This document shows, piece after piece, positions 42,782 to 51,192 of a DNA stretch of 64,000 nucleotides. A model generated the notes under the pieces. The model searched no databases. It saw only the letters and a list, made by a program, of their open reading frames with translations, and was not told the DNA's origin. The stretch spans positions 682,001-746,000 of the forward strand of contig NZ_RQJO01000015.1 in NCBI RefSeq assembly GCF_003858635.1, written 5' to 3'. The number at the start of each line of letters is the position of its first letter. The first letter of the stretch is position 1. The translations under genes were made by a program, and so were the position numbers. The DNA comes from Larkinella rosea. GTDB lineage: Bacteria > Bacteroidota > Bacteroidia > Cytophagales > Spirosomataceae.

Positions 42782-43885
42782 CTATTTTACTTCCCCCGCG
42801 ACCGGTTTTTTGCCTGCTTTCACCCAGTTCCGCAGTTGATCAAAAACCGCTTCGGTCTGGCCGGGTGTAAACCGACAATGCCCCTGTCCGTCCGTAAACT
42901 TCATGACAAAAAGCGGATCGTTGCCTGCTTGCCGGACAATGGCATCGTAGCCCGTTCCGATTTCGGGCGGAATCAGTTCATCGTACGTCGTGTGAACCAG
43001 CAAAACCGGGTCGCTGATTTTACCACTGTAAGAAGTATAAGCGCCTAAAAATGAACGCGATTTGGGTTGAGCTGCTAGCCGAACCGTTTTTCGGTTGACG
43101 AGGGCGTCGTCCGAAAAACCGCCGTATAAGGTATTCGTATTATCGAACGGATTGCCGCCCGCTTGCTGACTGATGTCGCGGTAGATTTCCTGAAAAAACC
43201 AGAGCACGCCCGGCAAATCCTTGTATTTGATGGCAAACCGCCGGCCAAATTGCTGACCCGTTAGCGAATCCGCGTTCAGTTTTTGCGCAATTAGTTCTCC
43301 CGATGTGGGTTGGGCGGTTCCGTTGGCCAGTTTTTCCAGCGCCAGCGTGTTGGGATAAAGGGCGTCGAACGTAACCAGAACCGTAAACAGGTGTTTCTGC
43401 AGCGATTGGTAAATGTGATCGGATATGGGGCACATCGGTAAGGCACCCTGGTAATGCTGCGGATATTTTTCGATGGTCGCCAGCGTGATCATGCCACCCA
43501 TCGAATGGCCGGTAATGAATGTCGTATCCGGTTGACCGTATTTTTTAACGAAATACTGGCGCAGGGCTTCGGTGTCATCAACGCCTTCGGAAACCGCCCA
43601 GCCCTGCTTCCGGTAGGCCGATTGCGCCACGGCAAAACCTTTTTTCAGGAAAGGAGCCATCCAGCCGCCACTCAATTTCCCCCGCCGACTGCTCATCGTT
43701 TCATAGCCGTGCGCGTAGAGCAATAACCGCTTTGAGCCGCCAGACTGGCCCCAATTGGCGGGAAAATCAATCCGGTAGCGGGCCTGGCCAATGATTCCGG
43801 TATCGACACTCGCCACCGGCGACGACTGGCCCAACGCCAGCAGCGTTGGGCAGAGAAAGGCAAAGAACAAGACGTATTTGATCAT
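42782..43885 (-). CDS. Secreted alpha/beta hydrolase
   Basis: A 367-residue protein with a signal peptide (VLFFAFLCPTLLALGQ). It has an alpha/beta-hydrolase core: LLLYAHGYETMSS (oxyanion region), TGHSMGGMITLATIEKYP (nucleophile Ser in GHSMG), ALPMCPISDH and a C-terminal LLVHTTYDELIPPEIG (acid Asp) with DGQGHCRFT (His). All three catalytic positions can be placed. An esterase, lipase or peptidase role in the periplasm is likely. No operon partner; it is convergent with apbE. Confidence 0.88.
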   Translation of the reverse strand: MIKYVLFFAFLCPTLLALGQSSPVASVDTGIIGQARYRIDFPANWGQSGGSKRLLLYAHGYETMSSRRGKLSGGWMAPFLKKGFAVAQSAYRKQGWAVSEGVDDTEALRQYFVKKYGQPDTTFITGHSMGGMITLATIEKYPQHYQGALPMCPISDHIYQSLQKHLFTVLVTFDALYPNTLALEKLANGTAQPTSGELIAQKLNADSLTGQQFGRRFAIKYKDLPGVLWFFQEIYRDISQQAGGNPFDNTNTLYGGFSDDALVNRKTVRLAAQPKSRSFLGAYTSYSGKISDPVLLVHTTYDELIPPEIGTGYDAIVRQAGNDPLFVMKFTDGQGHCRFTPGQTEAVFDQLRNWVKAGKKPVAGEVK

Positions 43886-44018
43886 GGTTTAGGCTGAGAA
43901 TAAGCAAAATACAAAGCCGAGTTAGCGCAATAGATTGAAAAAACCTAATGCATTTTTCGAAAAACCGTACCGCATCACACCGTTTTATTCCAATCGGGTC
44001 GGCACCTTTTCCGGGTTT

Positions 44019-44043
44019 TATTGTTGTTCTATAACAATAGAAC
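44019..44043 (+). promoter_or_regulatory. Candidate operator: nested dyads upstream of the LLM oxidoreductase
   Basis: TATTGTT and AACAATA flank GTTCTAT (44019-44039), and GTTCTA pairs with TAGAAC (44026-44043). The site lies 25 bases before the start codon. Repressor binding is a guess from symmetry and place. Confidence 0.4.
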
Positions 44044-44068
44044 TAGTGCGTGATAACCGGAATCAGAA

Positions 44069-45079
44069 ATGAAGTTAAGTGTGTTAGATCAGTCGCCGAT
44101 TCGGAAGGGCAGCACCGCCCGCGAAGCGTTGCAGGAAACCGTCGCGCTGGCGAAATGGACGGAAGAATTAGGCTACACCCGGTTTTGGGTGGCCGAACAC
44201 CATAATGTGACCAGTCTGGCGGGAACGACGCCGGAGATCTTGATTGCCCATTTAGCCGGACAAACGAACTCGATTCGCGTGGGCTCGGGTGGGGTGATGT
44301 TGCCGCATTACAGCGCCCTGAAAGTGGCCGAAAATTTCCGGATGCTGGAAACGCTCTTTCCCGGTCGCATCGACCTTGGCATGGGCCGCGCCCCGGGCGG
44401 TGATCGCGTAACGGCGAGTTTGCTCAATCCAACCAATACGTTTAGTGAACAGGATTTGGTTCAGCAACTGTTTGATTTACAGAATTATCTGAACGATCGT
44501 TACGCACCGGGCACCGTTCAGGCCCAGGTGCGGGCGATGCCGGTTCCTCCTTCGGTACCGGAGCAGTGGATGCTCAGTTCGACGGGCCACAGCGGTTTGC
44601 TGGCGGCTCATTTCGGCATGGGTTTTTCGTTTGCCCACTTCATCAATCCGCACGGCGGACCCGAAGCCGTGGCGCATTACCGGACGCGGTTTCAGCCTTC
44701 CGAAAACCGGGAAGAACCGGAGGCTAACGTGGCTTTCTTCGTGTTTTGCTCCAATGACCCTGACGTCGTGCACCGGCAACGGGCGATGGTCGACTACCGG
44801 TTTTTGCAGTATGAACTCCGTGGAAGGGTGAACCCCTTCACTTATGAGGATATCAAAACCGTTGAGTATTCACCCGCCGAAGAAGCGCGGATTCAGCACA
44901 ACCGCCAGCGGATGATCATGGGAAATGCGGAGGACGTCAAACAGCAGTTGCTGAGGTATGCCGATCAGTACGAAGTCGATGAGCTGATGCTGGTCAATAT
45001 AGCCTCCGAATTTGAAGAACGACTGGAATCGTATCGACTGCTGGCCGAGGTGTTTGAACTAAAGAGTGTTATCGCCTGA
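44069..45079 (+). CDS. LLM-class flavin-dependent oxidoreductase
   Basis: A 336-residue TIM-barrel monooxygenase of the bacterial luciferase family, using reduced FMN made by a separate reductase. Typical elements are LSVLDQSPIRKGSTAREALQ at the N-terminus, LGYTRFWVAEHHNVTSLAG, IRVGSGGVMLPHYSALKVAE, LFPGRIDLGMGRAPGGDR and GNAEDVKQQLLRYADQY. The group close to alkanal monooxygenase-like YvbT/YhbW proteins fits best. The substrate is unknown. A symmetrical sequence upstream suggests regulation by a repressor. Repeat B copy 3 starts two bases after its stop codon. Confidence 0.92.
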   Translation: MKLSVLDQSPIRKGSTAREALQETVALAKWTEELGYTRFWVAEHHNVTSLAGTTPEILIAHLAGQTNSIRVGSGGVMLPHYSALKVAENFRMLETLFPGRIDLGMGRAPGGDRVTASLLNPTNTFSEQDLVQQLFDLQNYLNDRYAPGTVQAQVRAMPVPPSVPEQWMLSSTGHSGLLAAHFGMGFSFAHFINPHGGPEAVAHYRTRFQPSENREEPEANVAFFVFCSNDPDVVHRQRAMVDYRFLQYELRGRVNPFTYEDIKTVEYSPAEEARIQHNRQRMIMGNAEDVKQQLLRYADQYEVDELMLVNIASEFEERLESYRLLAEVFELKSVIA

Positions 45080-45080
45080 T

Positions 45081-45170
45081 ACGTACCCACGGACTTTAGT
45101 CCGTGAAATCCCCTATAAAAGTTGGCGCTAAAAATAGCCAGATTTCACGGACTAAAGTCCGTGGGTACGT
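45081..45170. repeat. Inverted repeat family B, copy 3
   Basis: Perfect arms of about 30 bases beginning ACGTACCCACGGACTTTAGT. It fills the space between the stops of two convergent genes (45079 and 45175). Confidence 0.95.
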
Positions 45171-45174
45171 AAAC

Positions 45175-46452
45175 CTACTTTTTCTTATAAGCAATCCGGA
45201 AAATGGTGCCGTTCAGGTCGTCCGAAACGTACAGGGAGCCATCGGTGCCCTGAGCCAGTCCGCAGGGGCGGTGTTGAACGGGACCCGTTGGTTTGGCCAG
45301 ATCGATTCCGGCAAAGTTGTCGCCAAAAATCTCCCACGCCCCCGACGGTTTTCCGTTTTTGAACGGCACAAACGCCACCAGGTAGCCTTTCTGCAATTCG
45401 TCCGACTTACTGTGGAACGCGATGAACGCGCCGTTCCGGTATTTCTCGGGGAACATCGTTCCGGTATAAAACAACAAACCGTTGGGAGCCATGTGCGCCG
45501 GAAAGGCGACAACCGGGTTCAGGGCTTTTTCACCACCGGTTTTTTTGCCATCACCGCCGTATTCCGGTGCCAGAATTTTCTTCTTCTGAATATGGTCGTA
45601 ATAGATGTACGGCCAGCCCGCGTCCGCACCTTTTTTTACTTCGTACATGGTTTCCGCCGGTAATTCAGCACTTTGTTTGGGCGTATAATATTCCGGATAG
45701 AAATCGTGGAACTTGCCCCGCCCGTGTTGCATGACAAACAGCGAATTGGTTTTGGTGTTCCAGTCCAGCCCGACCACGTTTTTCAAACCGGTCGCAAACC
45801 GCACACCGTCGGTGTAGGTCTGGTTGAGCCGGTTCGTATGGAACTGCCAGATTCCGGCGGCTGAATCGAGCAGCGGACACGGCATCAGCCCTTTCCCGGT
45901 TCCGGCCTGGCGGCAGGCGTCGTTGTCGGAAGCGATGTTCACGTAAATCATCGACTGGTTATCCACCGCAATCGACTTAGACTGGTCGCGTTCTTTCACC
46001 CGTAAACCGGACACGATTTTCTCCGGCTGATCGGGCTGAATCACTTCGCCTTTGTCGTTCAGTTCATACCGGAATACATCGCTGTTTGATGACGCGTATA
46101 AGTAGTTGTTTTTGATAAAAATGCCCGTTCCGGGGTAGTCACCAAAACCGGTTATTTCATCAATTTTTCCGTCTTTGTTGGCGTCCCGCAGCCGGTAAAT
46201 GCCTTTTCCGTCTTTCAGTTTCGACAGTTTGACGTAGATATCGCCGTTTTTACTGACGGCCATATGCCGGGCCGCGCCCAGGTCGGTGGTCAGGATGCTG
46301 GCCGAAAAACCGGCAGGAAGTTTAATGGCGGCCGCATCGACCGTTGCCTTTTTAGGGGCGGAAGCAGGCGCATTGCCGTTATTGGCCCAAACGATATTGG
46401 CGACTGCCAGCGCACTCATCAGACCGATGGTCCGAAAGTAAATTCGTTTCAT
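45175..46452 (-). CDS. Sorbosone dehydrogenase-type beta-propeller (PQQ-dependent sugar dehydrogenase family)
   Basis: A 425-residue periplasmic protein with a signal peptide (IGLMSALAVANIVWA). The six-bladed propeller repeats are visible: LPAGFSASILTTDLGAARHM, YRLRDANKDGKIDEITGFGD, NNYLYASSNSDVFRYELNDK, FATGLKNVVGLDWNTKTNSL, AGWPYIYYDHI and GTDGSLYVSDDLNGTIFRIAY. This is the GSDH/sorbosone dehydrogenase pattern. PQQ genes are not seen in the window; many Bacteroidota carry such proteins without PQQ synthesis, so catalytic activity is open. Oxidation of an aldose in the periplasm is the family role. Confidence 0.88.
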   Translation of the reverse strand: MKRIYFRTIGLMSALAVANIVWANNGNAPASAPKKATVDAAAIKLPAGFSASILTTDLGAARHMAVSKNGDIYVKLSKLKDGKGIYRLRDANKDGKIDEITGFGDYPGTGIFIKNNYLYASSNSDVFRYELNDKGEVIQPDQPEKIVSGLRVKERDQSKSIAVDNQSMIYVNIASDNDACRQAGTGKGLMPCPLLDSAAGIWQFHTNRLNQTYTDGVRFATGLKNVVGLDWNTKTNSLFVMQHGRGKFHDFYPEYYTPKQSAELPAETMYEVKKGADAGWPYIYYDHIQKKKILAPEYGGDGKKTGGEKALNPVVAFPAHMAPNGLLFYTGTMFPEKYRNGAFIAFHSKSDELQKGYLVAFVPFKNGKPSGAWEIFGDNFAGIDLAKPTGPVQHRPCGLAQGTDGSLYVSDDLNGTIFRIAYKKK

Positions 46453-46552
46453 GGAGGGTTTAGTGAGTAATTAGGGAACCGAAATCTAAAGATTGCTATT
46501 TTCTCCGTATTTTGGCAGAAACGCTTGAGAAAATCATATTATTCCTAAAAAC

Positions 46553-48157
46553 ATGACCCTGAATCGCCGAAATTTCCTTCATCAGCTCGGGCTGGGTGTG
46601 GCCGGTGTTGGCCTGATGAGTTCGCTGCCAGGCCCGTTACAGGCGGCTCCGCTTCGTTCCTTCCAGTTGCCCCGCAGCCTGCCCGAAGCGCAGGGTATTT
46701 CGTCGGCCGGTTTGCTGGATTTTGTCAATGCCATCGAAACCGGGAAGCTCAATCTGCATAGTTTGATGGTGGTTCGGCACGGCAAGGTCGTTGCGGAGGG
46801 CTGGTGGGCACCGTACACGCCCGCGCTGAAACATACGCTGTACTCGCTCAGCAAGAGTTTTACGTCCTCGGCCATTGGCCTGGCGGTCGCCGAAAAACGA
46901 CTGACGGTGGATGATAAAGTGGTTTCGTTTTTCCCGAAAGACGTTCCGGCCACGGTGAGCGCCAATCTGGCGGCCATGCGGGTGAAGGATTTACTGACGA
47001 TGTCGACCGGCCACGACAAAGATTCGACGCCCTCGCTGCGGAACGATCCGGACGGTAACTGGGTGAAAGCGTTTCTGGCCTTGCCGGTCGAACACGAGCC
47101 CGGCACGTTCTTCGTCTACAACAGCGGGGCGACGTATATGCTGTCGGCAATTGTGCAGAAACTGACCGGCCAAACCGTGCTGGATTACCTGAAACCGCGG
47201 CTGTTCGACCCGCTGGGTATTGAAGGTGCCGACTGGGAAACCGATCCGAAGGGCATCGACACCGGCGGCTGGGGCCTGCGCGTACGAACCGAAGACATTG
47301 CCAAATTCGGCCAGTTATACCTCCAGAAAGGGATGTGGAACGGCAAGCAATTGCTACCCGCTGCCTGGATTGCCGACGCGACGAAATTCCAGATCCAGTC
47401 GAAAGGCGGATCACGTCCGAAGGAAGAGAACGACTGGCTGCAGGGCTACGGCTACCAGTTCTGGCGCTGCCGCAACGGGGCGTTCCGGGGCGATGGCGCT
47501 TACGGTCAGTATTGCATTGTGCTGCCGGAAAAAGACACGGTCATCGCGATTACGAGCGAAACCAGCAACATGCAGGGCATTCTGGATGAAGTCTGGAACC
47601 ATATTTTACCGGCTATTCAATCGGAAGGCGTTGCCGCCCAATCGTCGGTGCCCTTGAAACAAAAACTAGCTTCGCTGGCATTGCCGCTGCCCACCGGACA
47701 GGCCAGCTCGCCGACCGTCGCCAAGGTGACCGGAAAACCGTACCAGATTGCCGATAATAATCTGAATATCAAAAAGGTATCGCTGGCGTTCCAGAACGGT
47801 TCCTGCGTCTGTACGTTGCAGGATGATCAGGGCGAACACCGCGTGGTTTGTGGCATAGGGCGCTGGGCAGAGGGAAACACCGATTTGTCGACCGTTCCGC
47901 TGAAACTCGTGCCGACCTCCGTTCCGAAAGAAACCAGGACCAAAATTGCGGGCAGCGGAGCCTGGAGCGACGAAAATACCTTCACGATGACCTGGCGGTT
48001 TATCGAAACCGCCCATTACGAAAACGTCATCTGCCGGTTTTCGGGCGACGATCTGAAACTGGAATTCCAGAAAAGCCTCGCGGTGTTGACCAACTCCAAA
48101 GACAACCGACCGGTTTTGGAAGGCAAACAACAGGCAGCGGTTTCGCAGGGAAAGTAA
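46553..48157 (+). CDS. Serine hydrolase of the class C beta-lactamase-like family with Tat signal
   Basis: A 534-residue protein. The N-terminus RRNFLHQLGLGVAGVGLMSS is a twin-arginine signal. The penicillin-binding-like domain (about 45-370) has the catalytic SLSK (Ser98-Lys101) and YNS (189-191), with a later GYGYQFWRC region. The third motif KTG/HxG is not obvious. A C-terminal domain of about 150 residues (HRVVCGIGRWAEG, TFTMTWRFIETAHYENVICR) is beta-rich and typical of the DUF3471-like tails of these hydrolases. Such enzymes are often esterases or D-amino-acid peptidases rather than beta-lactamases. Confidence 0.88.
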   Translation: MTLNRRNFLHQLGLGVAGVGLMSSLPGPLQAAPLRSFQLPRSLPEAQGISSAGLLDFVNAIETGKLNLHSLMVVRHGKVVAEGWWAPYTPALKHTLYSLSKSFTSSAIGLAVAEKRLTVDDKVVSFFPKDVPATVSANLAAMRVKDLLTMSTGHDKDSTPSLRNDPDGNWVKAFLALPVEHEPGTFFVYNSGATYMLSAIVQKLTGQTVLDYLKPRLFDPLGIEGADWETDPKGIDTGGWGLRVRTEDIAKFGQLYLQKGMWNGKQLLPAAWIADATKFQIQSKGGSRPKEENDWLQGYGYQFWRCRNGAFRGDGAYGQYCIVLPEKDTVIAITSETSNMQGILDEVWNHILPAIQSEGVAAQSSVPLKQKLASLALPLPTGQASSPTVAKVTGKPYQIADNNLNIKKVSLAFQNGSCVCTLQDDQGEHRVVCGIGRWAEGNTDLSTVPLKLVPTSVPKETRTKIAGSGAWSDENTFTMTWRFIETAHYENVICRFSGDDLKLEFQKSLAVLTNSKDNRPVLEGKQQAAVSQGK

Positions 48158-48167
48158 AAATTAAAAT

Positions 48168-48225
48168 GCCTTCAAACGTGACTGGCGCAACAGATTAGAT
48201 TGTTGCGCCAGTCACGTTTGAAGGC
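48168..48225. repeat. 25-bp perfect palindrome with 8-base loop
   Basis: The left arm starts GCCTTCAAACGTGACTGGCG; the right is its exact complement; the loop is GATTAGAT. No T-run follows. It lies 10 bases after a stop codon. Confidence 0.9.
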
Positions 48226-48231
48226 GGTAAA

Positions 48232-48260
48232 CAGGATGATTTTTTGCAGAAATCATCCTG
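48232..48260. terminator. Hairpin between convergent genes
   Basis: CAGGATGATTT and AAATCATCCTG are perfect 11-base arms with loop TTTGCAG. With the palindrome just upstream it may end transcription in both directions, though neither has a canonical U-tract. Confidence 0.5.
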
Positions 48261-48276
48261 GCGGGGCCTATATACG

Positions 48277-49101
48277 TTACCGATTAACGGTTACCCGCAG
48301 GTACGTTGCGGGAATCGAAGTCGTGTCCGGGGTGGTACTTTTATTCTGGCTGGCAAATAAATCGACTAACTCGCGCTTCAGATCTTCGGCCTTTCCGTTC
48401 TTTTCTGCAGCTTCAAACGCATTCATGGTGGGGCCGTAGTAATTCCTGAACCGATCCAGGAATTCGGCCGGTGGGAAGGGCGCGTTGAAGGTGTACGTAT
48501 CCCGTTCAAAGGAAATATTTCCTTGTGGTATGCCAGCCTGCCCAAAGCGTTCCAGCACCTGACTTTCTACTCCCCACAGCATAGGGCTGATGAAGCCCTC
48601 CGGTGGCGCGGGCGTGTAAGCCGAGCTGATTCTCAAAATCTGGGCTACGAGAGTGGGGTCACTCGGAATCCAGTTGCCCATGACAATGCGTCCACCCGGT
48701 CGGGTTACACGCACCATTTCGCTGGCTACGTCGAACGGTTTTGGGGCAAACATGGCTCCGAATATGCTGACGACCAGGTCAAAAGACTGATCCTTCAGCT
48801 CGCTCAGGTTTGTGGCGTCGCCTTCCTGAAACGTGATGTTGGTGAGTCCTTCGCGCTGGGCGCGTTTGTTACCGGCTTCGACCAGGTTCCGGGCGATGTC
48901 GACGCCCAAAACCCGGGCACCTGATCGGGCCGCAGGAATGGCTGTTGTGCCATCGCCACAGCCCAGGTCCAGAACGTCTAAACCTTTGGTAATCGCCAAT
49001 TTGCCGATCAGATCGGCTCCGCTTTCCCGCATCGTTTCGGCCAGGCGGGTAAAATCGCCTTTTTCCCACAATGCCTTGTTTGGATTCACCGGAGTTGTCA
49101 T
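48277..49101 (-). CDS. Class I SAM-dependent methyltransferase
   Basis: A 274-residue soluble protein of the UbiE/Methyltransf_25 type. The SAM-binding motif is VLDLGCGDGTTAIPAARSGA; ARVLGVDIARNLVEAG is motif II, ITFQEGDATNLSELKDQSFD motif III/IV and SEMVRVTRPGGRIVMGNW the post-motif. The substrate is unknown; the family methylates quinones, small natural products or xenobiotics. TACCTTTG on the minus strand (49205-49198) is a perfect -7 motif. Confidence 0.92.
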   Translation of the reverse strand: MTTPVNPNKALWEKGDFTRLAETMRESGADLIGKLAITKGLDVLDLGCGDGTTAIPAARSGARVLGVDIARNLVEAGNKRAQREGLTNITFQEGDATNLSELKDQSFDLVVSIFGAMFAPKPFDVASEMVRVTRPGGRIVMGNWIPSDPTLVAQILRISSAYTPAPPEGFISPMLWGVESQVLERFGQAGIPQGNISFERDTYTFNAPFPPAEFLDRFRNYYGPTMNAFEAAEKNGKAEDLKRELVDLFASQNKSTTPDTTSIPATYLRVTVNR

Positions 49102-49197
49102 TTGTTGTTCAGGAAAAGTGAGATGAAATACATGCTACGCTCGTTCGACGGGTAAGAAGTCATCAGAGGGTAGTTGGGAACACCCGTTAAAACAGCA

Positions 49198-49205
49198 CAA
49201 AGGTA
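49198..49205 (-). promoter_or_regulatory. -7 element of the methyltransferase gene
   Basis: TACCTTTG on the minus strand matches TAnnTTTG. A TTG at the right spacing is not seen, so only the -7 part is supported. The rest of the gap (49102-49333) shows nothing else. Confidence 0.4.
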
Positions 49206-49333
49206 GCAGTTACGGTGGCCGGAAAAATCACCGAAATCAGTGATTCTCTGTCCCTGAATTCCGTGATTTTTGGGAAGTCTAAATTACTTACTTTTTTAAT
49301 GACGAACAATCTCTCAAAAATTCCCTGCGGTCT

Positions 49334-50128
49334 TCACTGCCGACAGATGTACTCATATTCCGAAACCTCATACGTCCCCGTGCCATCGCCCAATTTATTA
49401 TACCGACGGCTTGGCCGACCGTTGCTGTCAAAAAGGTAGGAATAGTCATAAACCGTGGTCGTTGGCACCGGGGTTCCGGTAGCGCCGGAGTACGATAGGT
49501 ACGTTTCCTTAATCGGCAGATTTCGGCTGTTTTTGCCTTTGTGTGGAGCTACATTGGGGAGATTCTGTCGGTTTAAATCGTATTCGTAGCGGACAACGCT
49601 GAAGAGTGAATTGTCCGCTACCTTCCGGGTTTCCCTGCGGACAATATTCCCGTTTTCAATGGTGGTGGTGGTGCGGTACGAATCCGTATTTTCTTCGACG
49701 GCAAACCCGTCCGCATTGTATTTTACGTCGGCTACTAATCCCTTATCGTTGAGCGGAAAGGTTGCTTCACTAGCGCCACCCGAAGGATAGCTGGTTTTCA
49801 CCGTCAGCTTGGCAGGGCTATAGTCAAACGTTTCGGAACGATTGTAATCACTGTAGCCGTAGGCCGTGAACGTAGAGCTAATCGGGCGGTTTTGCGAATC
49901 AAAGGTGAACGTGGCCCGGGTTGACTCCCCAACTTTTAACGATTTTCCGTCGATTACAAGGGGTTCTTCGCGAACGTTGGCCAAAAGAGGGTCGGTTGTT
50001 TTGTTGATAACCCGGAAATTCAACAGGGCGCAAGGCGGGCTTTCCTGAGCGGGGAGGTGGGGTTTGCAGGCATCCAGGCAAATCAAAAAACTGGCCGTCA
50101 GGAGAGCCACCGGTGTAGATAACTTCAT
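49334..50128 (-). CDS. Lipoprotein with YD-repeat-like beta-rich sequence
   Basis: A 264-residue protein with a lipoprotein signal (VALLTASFLICLDAC, Cys 21). The mature part has recurring motifs such as TFTFDSQNRPISSTFTAYGY, YNADGFAVEENTDSYRTTTT and YSYLFDSNGRPSRRYNKLGD. They read like the 'x-YD-x-x-G-R' repeats of Rhs-type and DUF4595-like surface proteins of Bacteroidota. Likely exposed on the outer membrane. No enzymatic motif is seen. Function unknown. Confidence 0.7.
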   Translation of the reverse strand: MKLSTPVALLTASFLICLDACKPHLPAQESPPCALLNFRVINKTTDPLLANVREEPLVIDGKSLKVGESTRATFTFDSQNRPISSTFTAYGYSDYNRSETFDYSPAKLTVKTSYPSGGASEATFPLNDKGLVADVKYNADGFAVEENTDSYRTTTTIENGNIVRRETRKVADNSLFSVVRYEYDLNRQNLPNVAPHKGKNSRNLPIKETYLSYSGATGTPVPTTTVYDYSYLFDSNGRPSRRYNKLGDGTGTYEVSEYEYICRQ

Positions 50129-50283
50129 GGTTGATTGATAGGTAAGGTTTCAGGCAGGATTCTCACCGGTTCGAAAAGGTTGGAATTCGTCGCAAACCGC
50201 CCTTAAATTGGCGCGAATGCCCCCGGCTCGACAAATCCGCTCACTGTAATTTTGTTCTGTTACGAACCTAACGGTAAACAAAC

Positions 50284-50790
50284 ATGAACAAGATCACTAA
50301 CACCGTGGCCGGACTTGAATTTGCCCAGATTGGCTGGGTGGTTCCGGATATTCACGCTTCCGTAAAATTCCTGGCGAACGCGTTGGGCATCACCGGTTTT
50401 CCCGAACCGGAATATATCCGCGCCCAGGATTTGGGTATGAGCTATAAAGGCCAGGTCGTGGACGGCGACTGGCTGACCACGCAGACCTACAACGGCGGTT
50501 CCTTCATCGAACTCATCCAGCCCCTTTCCGGCCAGAGTATGTTCCATGATTACCTCGCCCGGTATCCGGCGGGCGGCACGCAGCATCTGGCTTTTCGGTT
50601 GCCGGTTAGTGATTTCGACCGAATTACCACTGAATTGCGCGAACAAGGGTATGCAATCATCAGCGAAGTCGACCACCCCATTGCGCGGATGGCATTCTTC
50701 GATACCTACCAAACCCTGGGCGTTGCCACCGAAATTATGGGCATCACACCGGAAGGATGGATTGCCGTCAAACAAATGGAGAAGAAATAG
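50284..50790 (+). CDS. VOC-family (glyoxalase/dioxygenase-fold) protein
   Basis: A 168-residue protein with two betaalphabetabetabeta modules: LEFAQIGWVVPDIHASVKFL, GGSFIELIQPLSGQSMFHDY, TQHLAFRLPVSDFDRITTEL and GVATEIMGIT. Glu residues in IELIQ and TEIMG and the His in GGTQHLAF are at the metal positions of the family. Methylmalonyl-CoA epimerase and glyoxalase-like dioxygenases are relatives; the reaction is unknown. TAATTTTG at 50247-50254 is a perfect -7 motif 29 bases before the ATG, but no -33 is seen. Confidence 0.85.
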   Translation: MNKITNTVAGLEFAQIGWVVPDIHASVKFLANALGITGFPEPEYIRAQDLGMSYKGQVVDGDWLTTQTYNGGSFIELIQPLSGQSMFHDYLARYPAGGTQHLAFRLPVSDFDRITTELREQGYAIISEVDHPIARMAFFDTYQTLGVATEIMGITPEGWIAVKQMEKK

Positions 50791-50814
50791 CGGGACCGTC
50801 CCTTCGGTCCCGCT
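50789..50814. terminator. Hairpin joining the ends of convergent genes
   Basis: AGCGGGACCG and CGGTCCCGCT form a perfect 10-bp stem with loop TCCCTT. It overlaps the stop codon of the VOC gene and reaches the stop of the SMR gene. No T-run, so it is a weaker candidate. Confidence 0.6.
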
Positions 50815-51143
50815 TAATGGACACTCGATTTGGAAAGCAGATTCATCACCAGCACCCCGGCGATGATCAGCGCCATCCCGACCAGCGCCGGAAGGTCGGG
50901 AGTCTGTTTAAACAGAAAAATCCCGGCCAGCGCCGTTAACACAATGCCTACCCCGGACCAGATTGCGTACGCAATGCCGATGGGCATGGTGCGCAGCGCC
51001 AGACTTAGAAAGTAGAAGGACGTCAGATAACCTGCCACCGTGATGACGCTGGGCAGCCATTTGCTGAACTGCTGGGATGCGTTCAGGGCAGAGGTGGCAA
51101 TCACTTCGGTAACAATCGCAATGGTAATAAACAGGTATTTCAT
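50814..51143 (-). CDS. Small multidrug resistance (SMR) transporter, EmrE/Qac-like
   Basis: A 109-residue protein with four membrane helices. The membrane-embedded Glu13 (TEVIATSALNAS) that binds drug or proton, YLTSFYFLSLALRTMPIGIA, YAIWSGVGIVLTALAGIFLF and a C-terminal GVLVMNLLSKSS are all typical. It works as a dimer and exports cationic compounds such as quaternary ammonium, or guanidinium in the Gdx branch. Family features point to the EmrE/Qac branch rather than Gdx, but this is by eye. Next to no known regulator. Confidence 0.93.
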   Translation of the reverse strand: MKYLFITIAIVTEVIATSALNASQQFSKWLPSVITVAGYLTSFYFLSLALRTMPIGIAYAIWSGVGIVLTALAGIFLFKQTPDLPALVGMALIIAGVLVMNLLSKSSVH

Positions 51144-51192
51144 GGTAGTCTGCGGTTCTAAAATGCGACGGATTGCGCTCAGCTGGATTACC

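Noticed and set aside
46553-48157. True beta-lactamase
   Set aside because: SxxK and YxN are present but the KTG box is not clear; it is called a serine hydrolase of that fold.
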